Part shown: positions 8,098 through 16,938 of the stretch, piece after piece | Numbering within the stretch: position 1 is the stretch's first letter | Layout: the number at the start of each line of letters is the position of its first letter | From: Piscinibacter defluvii | GTDB taxonomy: Bacteria; Pseudomonadota; Gammaproteobacteria; Burkholderiales; Burkholderiaceae_C | Reading direction: 5' to 3' | Assembly (NCBI RefSeq): GCF_004011805.1 | Contig: NZ_ML137199.1 | Coordinates: 64,088-128,087, forward strand | Length of the DNA stretch: 64,000 bases | Translations under genes and position numbers: made by a program | Notes under the pieces: generated by a model | The model's database searches: none | What the model was told of the DNA's origin: nothing | The model's input: only the letters and a program-made list of their open reading frames with translations

Positions 8098-8832
8098 TCA
8101 GTCTTTGAACGTGCGGTAGCCCGAGATCATCGTGCTGACCATGCTCTGCCGGCCCATGATGTCCTCGCGGATCGCGGCGTACACGTGCAGGATCACGAAG
8201 ATCAGCATCGCCCACAGGCCCAGGTGGTGCCAGGTGTGCACGTCCTGCGACTGGCCGAACAGCGGGATCACCCAGCTCGTGAAGAGGCTGTGGGCCCACG
8301 AACCCGGCTGCGTGCCTTCGCCGTAGAGCGCGAAGCCGGTGACGATCATGAACACCGTGATGACCAGGAAGCCGAAGAACATCGCCGCGCGCGCCAGCGG
8401 GTTGTGGCCCACGTAGCGGCTCGGGCGCGGGATGATGAAGGCGTACCACTTCAGCATCGTCAGCACCTCGCGCCAGTAGGCAAGGCGGAACACCGGCAGC
8501 CAGAACAGCTCGGCCGCGTGGTGGTTGCCGACGAAGGCCCAGTAGAGCCGCCCGACCAGCCCGATGGCGAACACGTAGCCCGCGGCGAAATGCGCGAAGC
8601 GGATGTAGCCCATCAGGAAGTTCGCGCTGGCCTCGCCGGGCAGCGTGGGCAGCGGCGAGCCGATGAAGTAGCCGGTGACGCCGAGCACCACGAGGCTGAG
8701 CGCGTTGATCCAGTGCCAGATGCGCACCGGCGCCTCGTAGACGTAGACCGACTTGATCGCCGCGGCCTGGGCGACCGCCTGCTCGTCGGTGCCGGTGGCA
8801 TCGCGGAAGACCTGGGAAGGGGTGTGCGACAT
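8098..8832 (-). CDS. hoxZ: HoxZ/HupC, hydrogenase cytochrome b membrane anchor
   Basis: A 244-residue integral membrane di-heme cytochrome b of the HupC/HyaC family. It anchors the HoxKG dimer on the periplasmic side of the membrane and passes electrons from hydrogen to quinone. Four or five hydrophobic helices are visible, with candidate heme ligands His40 (IWHW), His81, His199/His202 (VHTWHHLG) and His216. A soluble N-terminal stretch of about 30 residues precedes the first helix. It is preceded by a hupE-like gene, so the usual hoxG-hoxZ adjacency is interrupted. Confidence 0.95.
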   Translation of the reverse strand: MSHTPSQVFRDATGTDEQAVAQAAAIKSVYVYEAPVRIWHWINALSLVVLGVTGYFIGSPLPTLPGEASANFLMGYIRFAHFAAGYVFAIGLVGRLYWAFVGNHHAAELFWLPVFRLAYWREVLTMLKWYAFIIPRPSRYVGHNPLARAAMFFGFLVITVFMIVTGFALYGEGTQPGSWAHSLFTSWVIPLFGQSQDVHTWHHLGLWAMLIFVILHVYAAIREDIMGRQSMVSTMISGYRTFKD

Positions 8833-8851
8833 GCGGCCTCCTCGGGCAGGG

Positions 8852-9436
8852 TCAGAGACGCGCCAGCAGCGCGAGGCCGGCGAGGCCGAACGACGCGCCC
8901 ATCAGCTGCCACAGCCGCGCGCCGCGCTCGCGCAGCGCCAGGCCCGCGGCCAGGCCGCCGCCGTGCAGCAGCGCCGTCGTCGCCAGGAAGCCGAATGCGT
9001 AGCCGGCGACACTCGCGCCCGCCGGCAGCTCGGCACCGTGCGCCACGCCGTGCAGCGCGGCGGCGCCGGCGATCAGCGCCAGGCCGGCGCCCGGGGCGAT
9101 GCGTCGCGCGAAGGCGAGCATCACGCCGAACACCGCCACGCCGGCCGCGATGCCCGCCTCGGTGAAGGTCGGCGACACGCCGGCCAGGCCCAGCGCCGCG
9201 CCGGCGCTCATCGCCAGCAGGAAGGCCAGCGGCCCCTGCCACTGCCGCTCGCGCGGCAGCGCCGCGGCCGACCACAGGCCGACCGCGACCATCGCGAGCA
9301 GGTGGTCGAGTCCGAAGGGGTGCGCCAGGCCCTCGGCCAGGCTGGCCACGCCGTGGCCGGGGTGGGCGCTCGCGCTGCCGGCGGCCAGCAGCAGGGCCGC
9401 GGCGCCGGCGGCGCGCAGGAGTTGCTTGCGGATCAT
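8852..9436 (-). CDS. hupE: HupE/UreJ-family membrane protein, probable nickel permease
   Basis: A 194-residue HupE/UreJ protein. It has an N-terminal signal-like helix ending in ASA, then a mature start AHPGHG, followed by about six hydrophobic helices and the family motifs FGLDHLLAM and LHGVAHGAE. Members of the family are nickel transporters linked to hydrogenases or ureases. The frame runs on far upstream as an antisense-like shadow of hoxG; the start at 9436 is the first methionine with a signal peptide and lies 32 bases after hoxG. In Rhizobium hup clusters hupE lies after hupD; here it sits between hoxG and hoxZ. Confidence 0.92.
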   Translation of the reverse strand: MIRKQLLRAAGAAALLLAAGSASAHPGHGVASLAEGLAHPFGLDHLLAMVAVGLWSAAALPRERQWQGPLAFLLAMSAGAALGLAGVSPTFTEAGIAAGVAVFGVMLAFARRIAPGAGLALIAGAAALHGVAHGAELPAGASVAGYAFGFLATTALLHGGGLAAGLALRERGARLWQLMGASFGLAGLALLARL

Positions 9437-9468
9437 CGTGATCGTCTCCGTAGTCGGTGTAGGCGTTG

Positions 9469-11325
9469 TCAGCGCACCTTGACGCGCGCGAGCTCGGCAC
9501 CGTCCTCGCTCATCACGTGGGTGGAGCAGGCCAGGCAGGGGTCGAAGGAGTGCAGCGTGCGCAGGATCTCGACCGGCTGCTCCGGGTTGACCATCGGCGT
9601 GTTCATCAGGCTGGCCTCGAAGGCGCCGATCTGGCCCTTGTGGTCGCGCGGCGAGCCGTTCCAGGTGGTGGGCACCACGCACTGGTAGTTCTCGATGCGG
9701 CCGTCCTTGATCTTGACCCAGTGGCCCAGCATGCCGCGCGGCGCGGCCACCGTGCCCACGCCCTTGGCCTCCTTGGGCCAGGTGGCCGGGTCCCACTTGT
9801 CGACGTTGGCGGTGGCCGTGTCGCCGGCCTTGATGTTGGCGACCAGCTCGTTCCAGTCGTCCAGCATCATCTCGCCGCAGTACTGGCCCTCGAGCGCACG
9901 CGCCAGCGTGCGGCCGATGGTGGTGGGCAGCAGCTGCTTGAGCGTGAACTGCGTCTCCGGCAGGCCGAGCGCCTTGGGGATGCCGGCGTTGATCATCATG
10001 GCCGAGAACTCGAGCTGTTCCTTCGGCCGCTGGGCGAACTTGTTGCCCTTCTTCGCATGGGCGTAGGCCAGGATGTAGCGCGACAGCGGGCCCACCTCGA
10101 CCGCCTGGCCGCGCCAGCGCGGCGACTTGATCCACGAGTACTTGGCGCTCTCGTCGATCTGCTGGATGTTCGTCTTCGTGCCCTTGGTGTTGGCGCCGAG
10201 CGCGTAGTTCGGCTCGGTGACGCCGTCCCAGGGGTGCAGGCCCTTGGTCTCGTCGGCGTACTTGTACCAGCTGTGGGTGACGAACTCCTGCACCTGCTCG
10301 GGGTCGCGCGGGTCGATCGGCAGGATCTCGTCCCAGTTGCCGTTCAGGATCACGCCGCCGGGCAGCTGGTCGGTGCTCTTGTCGTAGTTGACCTTGGGGT
10401 ACTCGCCGTAGTCGCTCACGTTGGTGGCGGAGAGCCCGCCGCCGTAGAGCCAGCCGGCCTGCTTGTAGATCGTGCCGATGGCCAGCACGTCGGGGATGTA
10501 GACGTTCCTGTTGAACTCGATGATCTCGTCGATGCGCGCCTTGACGAAGTTCAGCCGCTCCATGTTGATCGGCGCGCCGGCCGCACCGTCGCGGTCGAGG
10601 TTGATCGCGCAGGGCACGCCGCCGACCAGGTAGTTCGGGTGCGGGTTCTTGCCGCCGAAGATGGTGTGGATCTTGACCCACTCCTTCTGCAGGTCGAGCG
10701 CCTCGAGGTAGTGCGTCACCGCCATCAGGTTGGCCTCGGGCGGCAGCACGTAGGCCTTGCTGCCCCAGTAGCCGTTCATGAACGGCCCGAGCTGGCCGCT
10801 CTCGACGAACTTCTTGAGCCGGTTCTGGATGTCGCGGAAATATCCCGGCGAGCTGAGCGGATGGGATGGCGACACCAGGTGCTGCAGGTCCGAGGTCTTC
10901 TTCGGATCCGCCTTCAGCGCCGAGACGACGTCGACCCAGTCGAGCGCATGCAGGTGGTAGAAGTGCACCGCGTGGTCGTGCACCTGCAAGGTCTTGGCCA
11001 TCATCTCGCGGATCAGGTGCGCGTTCTTCGGGATCCTGATCCCGAGCGCGTCTTCCACCGCACGCACGCTGGTCAGCGCGTGGCAGCCGGTGCACACGCC
11101 GCAGATGCGCTCGACGAAGGCCCACGCGTCGCGCGGGTCGCGGCCCTTGAGGATGACCTCGAGCCCGCGCCACATCGTGCCGGTGGAGACGGCGTTGCGG
11201 ATGACGTTGTTCTTGTCGAGGTTGACCTCGCAGCGCATGTGACCCTCGATGCGGGTCACCGGGTCCACGACGACGCGGCGGCCGCTGTCGTCGAGCTTGA
11301 AGCCCTGGGTGTCGTAAGCGCCCAT
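9469..11325 (-). CDS. hoxG: HoxG, [NiFe]-hydrogenase large subunit
   Basis: The 618-residue catalytic subunit of a group 1 membrane-bound uptake hydrogenase that oxidises H2 at a NiFe(CN)2CO centre. The first metal motif is RICGVC with Cys75 and Cys78, the second DPCLACSTH with Cys597 and Cys600. Cleavage after His603 would release a 15-residue peptide starting VMSEDG, the task of HoxM. The length equals that of Cupriavidus HoxG. It has no Tat signal of its own and should be exported with HoxK. The gene starts 12 bases after the hoxK stop. Confidence 0.98.
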   Translation of the reverse strand: MGAYDTQGFKLDDSGRRVVVDPVTRIEGHMRCEVNLDKNNVIRNAVSTGTMWRGLEVILKGRDPRDAWAFVERICGVCTGCHALTSVRAVEDALGIRIPKNAHLIREMMAKTLQVHDHAVHFYHLHALDWVDVVSALKADPKKTSDLQHLVSPSHPLSSPGYFRDIQNRLKKFVESGQLGPFMNGYWGSKAYVLPPEANLMAVTHYLEALDLQKEWVKIHTIFGGKNPHPNYLVGGVPCAINLDRDGAAGAPINMERLNFVKARIDEIIEFNRNVYIPDVLAIGTIYKQAGWLYGGGLSATNVSDYGEYPKVNYDKSTDQLPGGVILNGNWDEILPIDPRDPEQVQEFVTHSWYKYADETKGLHPWDGVTEPNYALGANTKGTKTNIQQIDESAKYSWIKSPRWRGQAVEVGPLSRYILAYAHAKKGNKFAQRPKEQLEFSAMMINAGIPKALGLPETQFTLKQLLPTTIGRTLARALEGQYCGEMMLDDWNELVANIKAGDTATANVDKWDPATWPKEAKGVGTVAAPRGMLGHWVKIKDGRIENYQCVVPTTWNGSPRDHKGQIGAFEASLMNTPMVNPEQPVEILRTLHSFDPCLACSTHVMSEDGAELARVKVR

Positions 11326-11337
11326 GTGATGCCGTCC

Positions 11338-12402
11338 TTATTTCTGAACCGGGCTGGCCACCCGCTTGATCGCCGAGACCGCCGCGTGCGCGGCGACCGC
11401 CGCGCCGACGATGCCGGCCGCGGTGCCGCCCACCTTGTCGGCGTTCGCCTCGACGCCGAAGTGCCCGATGTCGGTCAGCCGGTCGTAGAACGAGCCCTTG
11501 TCCCAGAAGCCGTCTTCCGAGCAGCCGATGCAGCCGTGGCCGGCCTGGATCGGGAAGCTGGTGCCCTCGTTCCAGCGCGTGGTGGAGCAGGCGTTGTAGG
11601 TCGTCGGGCCCTTGCAGCCGACCTTGTAGAGGCAGTAGCCGCGGCGCGCGCTCTCGTCGTCGAAGGCTTCGACGAACTGGCCGGCGTCGAAGTGCGGCCG
11701 GCGGTAGCACTTGTCGTGGATGCGCTGGCTGTAGAACATCTTCGGCCGGCCCTGGCGGTCGAGCTCGGGGATGCGGTCGAAGGTCAGCATGTAGGTGATG
11801 ACGCCGGTCATCACCTCGGCGATCGGCGGGCAGCCGGGCACCTTGATGATGGGCTTGTCGGTGATCACCTTGTGCACCGGCACCGCCTGCGTCGGGTTCG
11901 GCTTGGCGGCCTGCACGCAGCCCCAGCTCGCGCAACTGCCCCAGCTGATGATGGCCTTGCAGTCCTTCGCGACATGCTTGAGCTGGTCGAGGAACGGGCG
12001 GCCGCCGATGATGCAGCTCATGCCGTCCTGGTTCAGCGGCGGGTTGCCCTCGACGGCGAGGATGTAGTTGCCCTTGTACTTGGCGATGATCTCCTCGAGG
12101 ATGGCCTCGGCCTGGTGGCCGGCCGAGGCCATCAGGGTGTCGTCGTAGTCCAGGCTGATCATCGACAGCACCACGTCCTTGGCCAGCGGGTGCGCCGAGC
12201 GGATGAAGCTCTCCGAGCAGCAGGTGCATTCGAGCCCGTGCAGCCACAGCACCGGCGTGCGCGGCTTGGTCTCCATCGCGTGCACGATCTGCGGCACGAA
12301 CGAGGGCGCGAGGCCCAGCGAGGTGGCCGTCAGCGAGCAGTACTTGAGGAAGCTGCGCCGGGAGATGCCCTGGCGCCGCATCACCTCGTAGAAGGTCTCC
12401 AT
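11338..12402 (-). CDS. hoxK: HoxK, [NiFe]-hydrogenase small subunit, oxygen-tolerant type
   Basis: The 354-residue precursor of the FeS small subunit. The Tat signal has SRRSFLK at 14-20 and predicted cleavage after HA at position 42, giving a mature start METKPRTP. The proximal-cluster residues are Cys59, Cys61, Cys62, Cys157, Cys162 and Cys191; the extra two (61 and 162) define the [4Fe-3S] cluster of oxygen-tolerant hydrogenases such as Cupriavidus MBH and E. coli Hyd-1. A hydrophobic helix near the C-terminus anchors the dimer to HoxZ. A GGAGACGAGG stretch lies just before the ATG. It is the first gene of the operon. Confidence 0.98.
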   Translation of the reverse strand: METFYEVMRRQGISRRSFLKYCSLTATSLGLAPSFVPQIVHAMETKPRTPVLWLHGLECTCCSESFIRSAHPLAKDVVLSMISLDYDDTLMASAGHQAEAILEEIIAKYKGNYILAVEGNPPLNQDGMSCIIGGRPFLDQLKHVAKDCKAIISWGSCASWGCVQAAKPNPTQAVPVHKVITDKPIIKVPGCPPIAEVMTGVITYMLTFDRIPELDRQGRPKMFYSQRIHDKCYRRPHFDAGQFVEAFDDESARRGYCLYKVGCKGPTTYNACSTTRWNEGTSFPIQAGHGCIGCSEDGFWDKGSFYDRLTDIGHFGVEANADKVGGTAAGIVGAAVAAHAAVSAIKRVASPVQK

Positions 12403-12439
12403 CGTCCTCGTCTCCTGGTGGGTGGGCCAGGAGCAGGAC

Positions 12440-12453
12440 TCAAGAGCCGTGCC
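12440..12453 (-). promoter_or_regulatory. Possible sigma-54 promoter of the hox-hyp operon
   Basis: On the minus strand the sequence GGCACGGCTCTTGA matches the sigma-54 pattern (TGGCACG-N4-TTGC) in the GGCACG block and the TT of the second block with the right GG-N10 spacing, but the last invariant C is an A and the first T is a C. It would place a start about 25 bases before the hoxK ATG. Cupriavidus hox promoters are sigma-54 dependent and activated by HoxA, which makes the match worth recording, but the mismatch at the -12 dinucleotide keeps this tentative. Confidence 0.35.
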
Positions 12454-12564
12454 GCGCGCGGGGTGACTTCGGGTAAGTCCGGGAGGGCGGCGCTAAGTGC
12501 TTGATGCGCGCCGCGTTTGCACGCGCCACCCGGCGCGCGCCGGCGCCGGCCGCGGCGCGGCTGG

Positions 12565-14115
12565 TCAGGCCGCTGCCGGTGCGGACACCGGAACGGCAAC
12601 TGCCTTGTCAGGCGGCGCTGCGCCGGCGCCGTCCCCGTCGGTGCGGTTGATGCTGCACAACGCGACCCAGTCGTCGTCCACCGCGAGCGCGTAGCCGAGC
12701 TTCTCGACCACGGCGCCGGTGGCGGGGTGCATGCTCCTGAAGCCGACCCAGCCGCCGCCGGCGCGCGCCGCGGCGTGGGTGCGCGCGCACAGGTCGGCGA
12801 TGTCGACGCCGGGCGCGGCGACGGCCGGCTTGTCGGCCTTCGACGGATCGACGCCGAAGGCGCGGAAGTGGTTCCTGCTGTCCATCAGGATGATGAACAT
12901 GTCGCGGTCGCGGAACGGGCCCGTCGGATCGTGCACCGCGGCCACGGCGGCCTGCCGGCCGTGGGCGCGGGTGTAGGCCACCACCTTCTCCACCAGCGCG
13001 CGGGCCTCGTCGGCGCAACCCTGGCGCAGGCGCAGGTCGGCCACCGAGGCGGCGATCTCGTGCGACTGCTCGCGCAGCCGCTCCGCGGCCTGCACCGTCG
13101 CCTCGACGGTCTGCGCCTGGCGCTGCGTCAGCGTGTCGATTTCGGCCACCGCCACGGCCACCTGCTGCAGCCCGTCGTTCTGCTGCCGGCTCGACGCGGC
13201 GACCCCGCGCAGCGTCTCGGCCACCTCGCGGATGCCGCTGACCACGCTGTCCAGGGCCTGGGTCGAGGCGCGGATGCGCTGCACGCCGGCATGGATGTCG
13301 TTGCTGGAGCCGTCGATCAGCTTCTTCACCTCGGCGGCCGCCTGGGCGCTGCGCTGCGCGAGGCTGCGCACCTCGCCGGCCACCACCGCAAAGCCGCGCC
13401 CCTGCTCGCCGGCGCGCGCCGCCTCGACGGCCGCATTGAGCGCCAGGATGTTGGTCTGGAACGCGATGCCGTCGATCACGCCGATGATCTCGGTCATCTG
13501 GCGCGCCCGCTGTTCCAGGCCCTGCATGGATTCCACCGCCGAGGTGACCACGCTCAGGCCCTGCTCGGCCGATCCGCGCACGCGGCCGGCCAGCGTGTCG
13601 GCCTCCTGCACCGCCTGCGCATTGCGCTGCACCGCGCCGGCGATCTCGCCGACGCTGGCCGAGGTCTGCTGCAGGCTGCCGGCCTGCCGGTGCGTGTCGT
13701 CGGACATCGCGCCGGCATGCCGGCTGAACTGCTCGCCGGACATCGCCACCAGCTGCGCCTCGCTGCGCACCGTCGCCACGACGGCCGACCAGCGCCGCGT
13801 CAGCTGCTCGACCCGGCGCTGCAGTGCGGCCAGTTCGTCCGTGCCGCTGGCCTCGGCGCGGCGCGTCAGGTCACCGGCGTGCAGCGCCTGCAGCGCGCGC
13901 GCCAGGCCGTCCAGCCCGCCGCGCAGCAGCGAGTACCAGCACAGCAGCAGGTAGGCCGCCAGCGCGGCCAGCACCGCAGCCAGACCGCCGGGCAGCCCGA
14001 CGCCCAGCGGCACGAGCAGCGCCGCGAACACCGCGAACTGGCCGGCCAGGTGCAGCCGCCCGAGCAGGCGGCAGCCGGGGCGCAGCAGCAACGACGACGG
14101 CGACGACAGGCGCAT
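12565..14115 (-). CDS. Methyl-accepting chemotaxis protein with C-terminal Cache-like sensor
   Basis: A 516-residue chemoreceptor. Two hydrophobic segments at about 25-62 are followed by a HAMP-like linker and a signalling hairpin whose tip (around 205-265) has [36 protein letters not shown]-type sequence, given here only as family pattern around residues 213-250. There is almost no periplasmic loop. Instead a C-terminal domain from about 370 to 490 looks like a single Cache fold ([40 protein letters not shown]), so sensing is probably cytoplasmic. It is on the same strand, about 160 bases upstream of hoxK; a link to hydrogen or redox taxis is possible but unproven. Confidence 0.9.
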   Translation of the reverse strand: MRLSSPSSLLLRPGCRLLGRLHLAGQFAVFAALLVPLGVGLPGGLAAVLAALAAYLLLCWYSLLRGGLDGLARALQALHAGDLTRRAEASGTDELAALQRRVEQLTRRWSAVVATVRSEAQLVAMSGEQFSRHAGAMSDDTHRQAGSLQQTSASVGEIAGAVQRNAQAVQEADTLAGRVRGSAEQGLSVVTSAVESMQGLEQRARQMTEIIGVIDGIAFQTNILALNAAVEAARAGEQGRGFAVVAGEVRSLAQRSAQAAAEVKKLIDGSSNDIHAGVQRIRASTQALDSVVSGIREVAETLRGVAASSRQQNDGLQQVAVAVAEIDTLTQRQAQTVEATVQAAERLREQSHEIAASVADLRLRQGCADEARALVEKVVAYTRAHGRQAAVAAVHDPTGPFRDRDMFIILMDSRNHFRAFGVDPSKADKPAVAAPGVDIADLCARTHAAARAGGGWVGFRSMHPATGAVVEKLGYALAVDDDWVALCSINRTDGDGAGAAPPDKAVAVPVSAPAAA

Positions 14116-14249
14116 GGATGGTCCTCCTCGGCGGGCTTATCGGACGCGCCGCGCCGGCCTTGACCCCGGCAAACCCTGCTTGCGGTGAGTCAGGCGAATC
14201 AATAGTATGGATAACGGTTAGTCATAGATCGATTCACAAGGAGACAGAC

Positions 14250-15392
14250 ATGCCTCGTCGCAGCCTCGGCCGCCCGGCCGGCGTGGTGCTGGCCACGCTG
14301 GCCGCCGCCGGCGGCGCCGCCGCCCAGTCGTCGGTGACCCTCTACGGCGCGCTCGACGCCTACGTGGCCGTGCAGTCGGCCAGCGGAGCGGATTCGCGCA
14401 AGGTGCTCAACAGCGGCTTCAACCCGAACGCGCTCGGCTTCACCGGCAACGAGGACCTGGGCGGCGGGCTCTCGGCCGGCTTCACGCTCGAGACGCAGCC
14501 GGTGCTGGACACCGGCGGCACCGGCCAGGCCGGCAAGATGTGGGGCCGCCAGTCGCTCGTGTACCTGGGCAGCGGCAGCTACGGGCGCCTCTCGCTCGGC
14601 CGCATCCACACCGCCGGGCGGACCTTCGGCATCAAGTACTCGGCCACCGGCTGGCTGACGACCGATCCGCTGGGCAACCTGCTGATCGCCGCCGGCAGCG
14701 CGATGGCGCCGGTGATGAACCTGGACGGCGCCGGCTCGCGCACCAGCAACGCGGTGCTGTACAGCTCGCCGCGCCTCTCCGGCTTCAGCTTCTCGCTCAT
14801 GCAGTCGGCCGGCGAGGGCGGCAGCTTCGCGGCCGGCTCGGCCAAGCTGACGCAGTTCGGCGCGGGCTACACCAGCGGTCCGCTGACCGCGGACCTGGTG
14901 ATCAACCGCATTCCCGAGGTGCCGGGCAGCCAGATCGAGCAGACCGACCTCGCACTCGGCGCGCAGTACAGCTTCACCGCGCTGAAGCTGGTCGGCGCGT
15001 TCTTCTCGCGCAAGGGTTCGTCGATCGCCGCGCCGGGCGCGACCACGCCGATCCCGGGCTCCGAGGGCACCGACCGCGTGCTGATCCTCGGCGTCTCGGT
15101 GCCGATGGGCGTGCACACCTTCGGCGCCTCGGTCGGCCGGCTGACCCTGGCCGACGTGCACCGCGGCCGGCGGCCGGCCAACGTGGCCGCGCCGATCTCG
15201 ACGGTGCCGGACGACTCGACCGCCTGGTCGCTCGCCTACACCTATGCCTTCAGCAAGCGCACCCAGGCCTTCGTCGCCTACGGCGCGCTGAACAACGGCG
15301 AACTCGGCAGCGCTTCGCTGGTGGGCGACCTGCGGCCCAGCGCCGGCGGCACGTCGCGCCTGCTGGCCAGCGGGCTGCGCCACAGCTTCTGA
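14250..15392 (+). CDS. Outer-membrane porin, Burkholderiales trimeric type
   Basis: A 380-residue porin. The signal peptide ends at about AAA-QSS, giving the typical mature start QSSVTLYGALDAYV. It continues with GFTGNEDLGGGLSAGFTLE and RQSLVYLGSGSYGRLSLGR strands, and ends in a terminal phenylalanine (RHSF) needed for outer-membrane insertion. The ATG at 14250 has an AAGGAG site eight bases upstream; the open frame before it is not porin-like. The next gene is a Bug-type binding protein 19 bases on, so the two may share a transcript and serve uptake of one organic substrate. Confidence 0.93.
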   Translation: MPRRSLGRPAGVVLATLAAAGGAAAQSSVTLYGALDAYVAVQSASGADSRKVLNSGFNPNALGFTGNEDLGGGLSAGFTLETQPVLDTGGTGQAGKMWGRQSLVYLGSGSYGRLSLGRIHTAGRTFGIKYSATGWLTTDPLGNLLIAAGSAMAPVMNLDGAGSRTSNAVLYSSPRLSGFSFSLMQSAGEGGSFAAGSAKLTQFGAGYTSGPLTADLVINRIPEVPGSQIEQTDLALGAQYSFTALKLVGAFFSRKGSSIAAPGATTPIPGSEGTDRVLILGVSVPMGVHTFGASVGRLTLADVHRGRRPANVAAPISTVPDDSTAWSLAYTYAFSKRTQAFVAYGALNNGELGSASLVGDLRPSAGGTSRLLASGLRHSF

Positions 15393-15411
15393 CCGGAAGC
15401 CGGAGAAGCCC

Positions 15412-16389
15412 ATGCGCCTCACCCGCCGCGCCGCGCTGGCGGCGCTCGCCGCGGCCGCCGCGCCGGCCGTGCGCGCGCAGGCCGTCGAGCAGCCGCGCAT
15501 CCTGTACGGCTTCCCGCCCGGCAGCGCCGGCGACGTGGTCGCGCGCCGCGTCGCGGAGCGCCTGGCCGGCAGCGCCTACGCGAAGAACGCCGCGGTGGTG
15601 GAGAATCGCGCCGGCGCCGGCGGCCGCCTCGCGCTCGAGGCGCTGAAGGCCGCACCGGCGGACGGCTCGGTGCTCGCGCTGACGCCGTTCACCGCGACGG
15701 TGATCTACCCGCATGTCTACCGCCGCCTGGCCTACGACCCGCTGGCCGACTTCGCGCCGGTCGCCATCGCCGCGCTGACGCACCACGGACTGGCGGTCGG
15801 GCCGCTGGTGCCGCCGAGCGTCACCGACGTGAAGGGTTTTCTCGCCTGGGCCAAGGCGAACCCCGAGAAGGCGAGCTACGGCTCGCCGGGCGCCGGCTCG
15901 ACGCCGCACTTCCTCGGCGCGCTGCTCGGGCTCGGCCAGAACCTCGAATTGCGTCACGTGCCCTACCGCGGCTCGGTGCCCGGCGTGACCGATCTGCTCG
16001 GCGGCCAGATCGCCGCCATGCTGACACCCAGCGGCGACTTCCTGGCCCACCACCGCGCCGCCAAGCTGCGCCTGCTGGCCACCAGCGGCCGCACGCGGCT
16101 GCCCTTCGCGGCCGAGGTGCCGACCTTCGCAGAGCAGGGCTTCGGCGAACTGACCGTCGAGGAGTGGTTCGGCTTCTACGCCCCGGCGGGGACCGCGCCA
16201 CGCCTCGTGGCCGCGGCCAGCAGCGCGATCAACGCAGCGCTGAAGGATCGCACCGTGGTTGACGGCCTGGCCGCGCTCGGCCTGCTCGCGCAGGGCTCGA
16301 CGCCCGAGGAGATGGCACACAGCCAGCGCGCCGAGCACGAGCGCTGGGGCCCGCTGGTGCGGCGCGTCGGCTTCACGGCCGACAGCTGA
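15412..16389 (+). CDS. Bug-family (TctC) periplasmic substrate-binding protein
   Basis: A 325-residue tripartite-tricarboxylate binding receptor. A short arginine-containing signal peptide ends near VRAQ, followed by ILYGFPPGSAGDVVARRVAERL, ENRAGAGGRLALEALKAAPADG and a GSPGAGSTPHFLG segment, all typical of Bug proteins, which bind carboxylates in the periplasm. No membrane partners (TctA/TctB) are nearby, the usual state of the large orphan Bug family in Burkholderiales. A GGAGAAG stretch lies before the start. Its stop abuts the stop of the convergent MarR gene. Lying next to a hydroxycinnamate-like operon, it may bind an aromatic acid. Confidence 0.9.
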   Translation: MRLTRRAALAALAAAAAPAVRAQAVEQPRILYGFPPGSAGDVVARRVAERLAGSAYAKNAAVVENRAGAGGRLALEALKAAPADGSVLALTPFTATVIYPHVYRRLAYDPLADFAPVAIAALTHHGLAVGPLVPPSVTDVKGFLAWAKANPEKASYGSPGAGSTPHFLGALLGLGQNLELRHVPYRGSVPGVTDLLGGQIAAMLTPSGDFLAHHRAAKLRLLATSGRTRLPFAAEVPTFAEQGFGELTVEEWFGFYAPAGTAPRLVAAASSAINAALKDRTVVDGLAALGLLAQGSTPEEMAHSQRAEHERWGPLVRRVGFTADS

Positions 16390-16872
16390 TCAGGTCGCGA
16401 CGCGCTCGAGCAGCGCCATCAGCTGCGCGCGCTCGGCGGCGCTGAGCCGCTGCGCCAGGCGCTCCTCGTAGGCGGCCAGCGCGCTGCGCAGCGCCTCGAC
16501 CTTCGCGCGGCCCGCCGGCGTCAGCACGAGGTTGTAGCGGCGCCGGTCGTCGGCCACGTCCTCGCGCCGGATCAGTCCGCCTTCCTCGAGCGCATCGACC
16601 AGCTTCAGCACGCTCGGGCCGGCGACGTCGAGCCGCTTGGCGAGCGTCGCCTGATTGATCTCCGGCTCCATCGCGATGATCGACAGCGCCGTTACGCGCG
16701 CCGGCGAGAGGTCCATCGTGCCGAGCATCTCGTAGAAGCGCTCGTAGACGCGCAGCTGCGCGCGGCGCAGCGCGTAGCCGAGCGAGTCGCTCTGGAAGTC
16801 GAAGCGGGCGAGCGGGTCGTCCGCCGGGCGGCGCTTGCGCGGGGGGGCCGGCGGGTCGGTGCGGGAGGGCAT
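16390..16872 (-). CDS. MarR-family transcriptional regulator
   Basis: A 160-residue MarR protein with the winged-helix core at about 60-135: INQATLAKRLDVAGPSVLKLVDALEEGGLI followed by the DDRRRYNLVLTPAGR wing. It is the last gene of an apparent operon crotonase - CoA ligase - marR, 66 bases after the ligase. MarR regulators of hydroxycinnamate pathways are typically released from DNA by the acyl-CoA made by the ligase. The strong palindrome at 19598-19624, at the head of the operon, is a natural candidate binding site. Confidence 0.92.
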   Translation of the reverse strand: MPSRTDPPAPPRKRRPADDPLARFDFQSDSLGYALRRAQLRVYERFYEMLGTMDLSPARVTALSIIAMEPEINQATLAKRLDVAGPSVLKLVDALEEGGLIRREDVADDRRRYNLVLTPAGRAKVEALRSALAAYEERLAQRLSAAERAQLMALLERVAT

Positions 16873-16938
16873 TCAGCAGGCGGCGGGGTCGGAGGGGGCG
16901 GGGCCATTGTAGGAAGCGCGGCCGCCGCCCCGGCGGCC

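Noticed and set aside
8852-12247. An 1131-codon minus-strand open frame
   Set aside because: Only its last 194 codons are HupE; the rest runs over hoxG and hoxK in another frame and has no protein-like composition.
12510-12545. A second possible sigma-54 site (TGGCGCG-like) upstream of hoxK
   Set aside because: The -12 TTGC element is missing at the required spacing.
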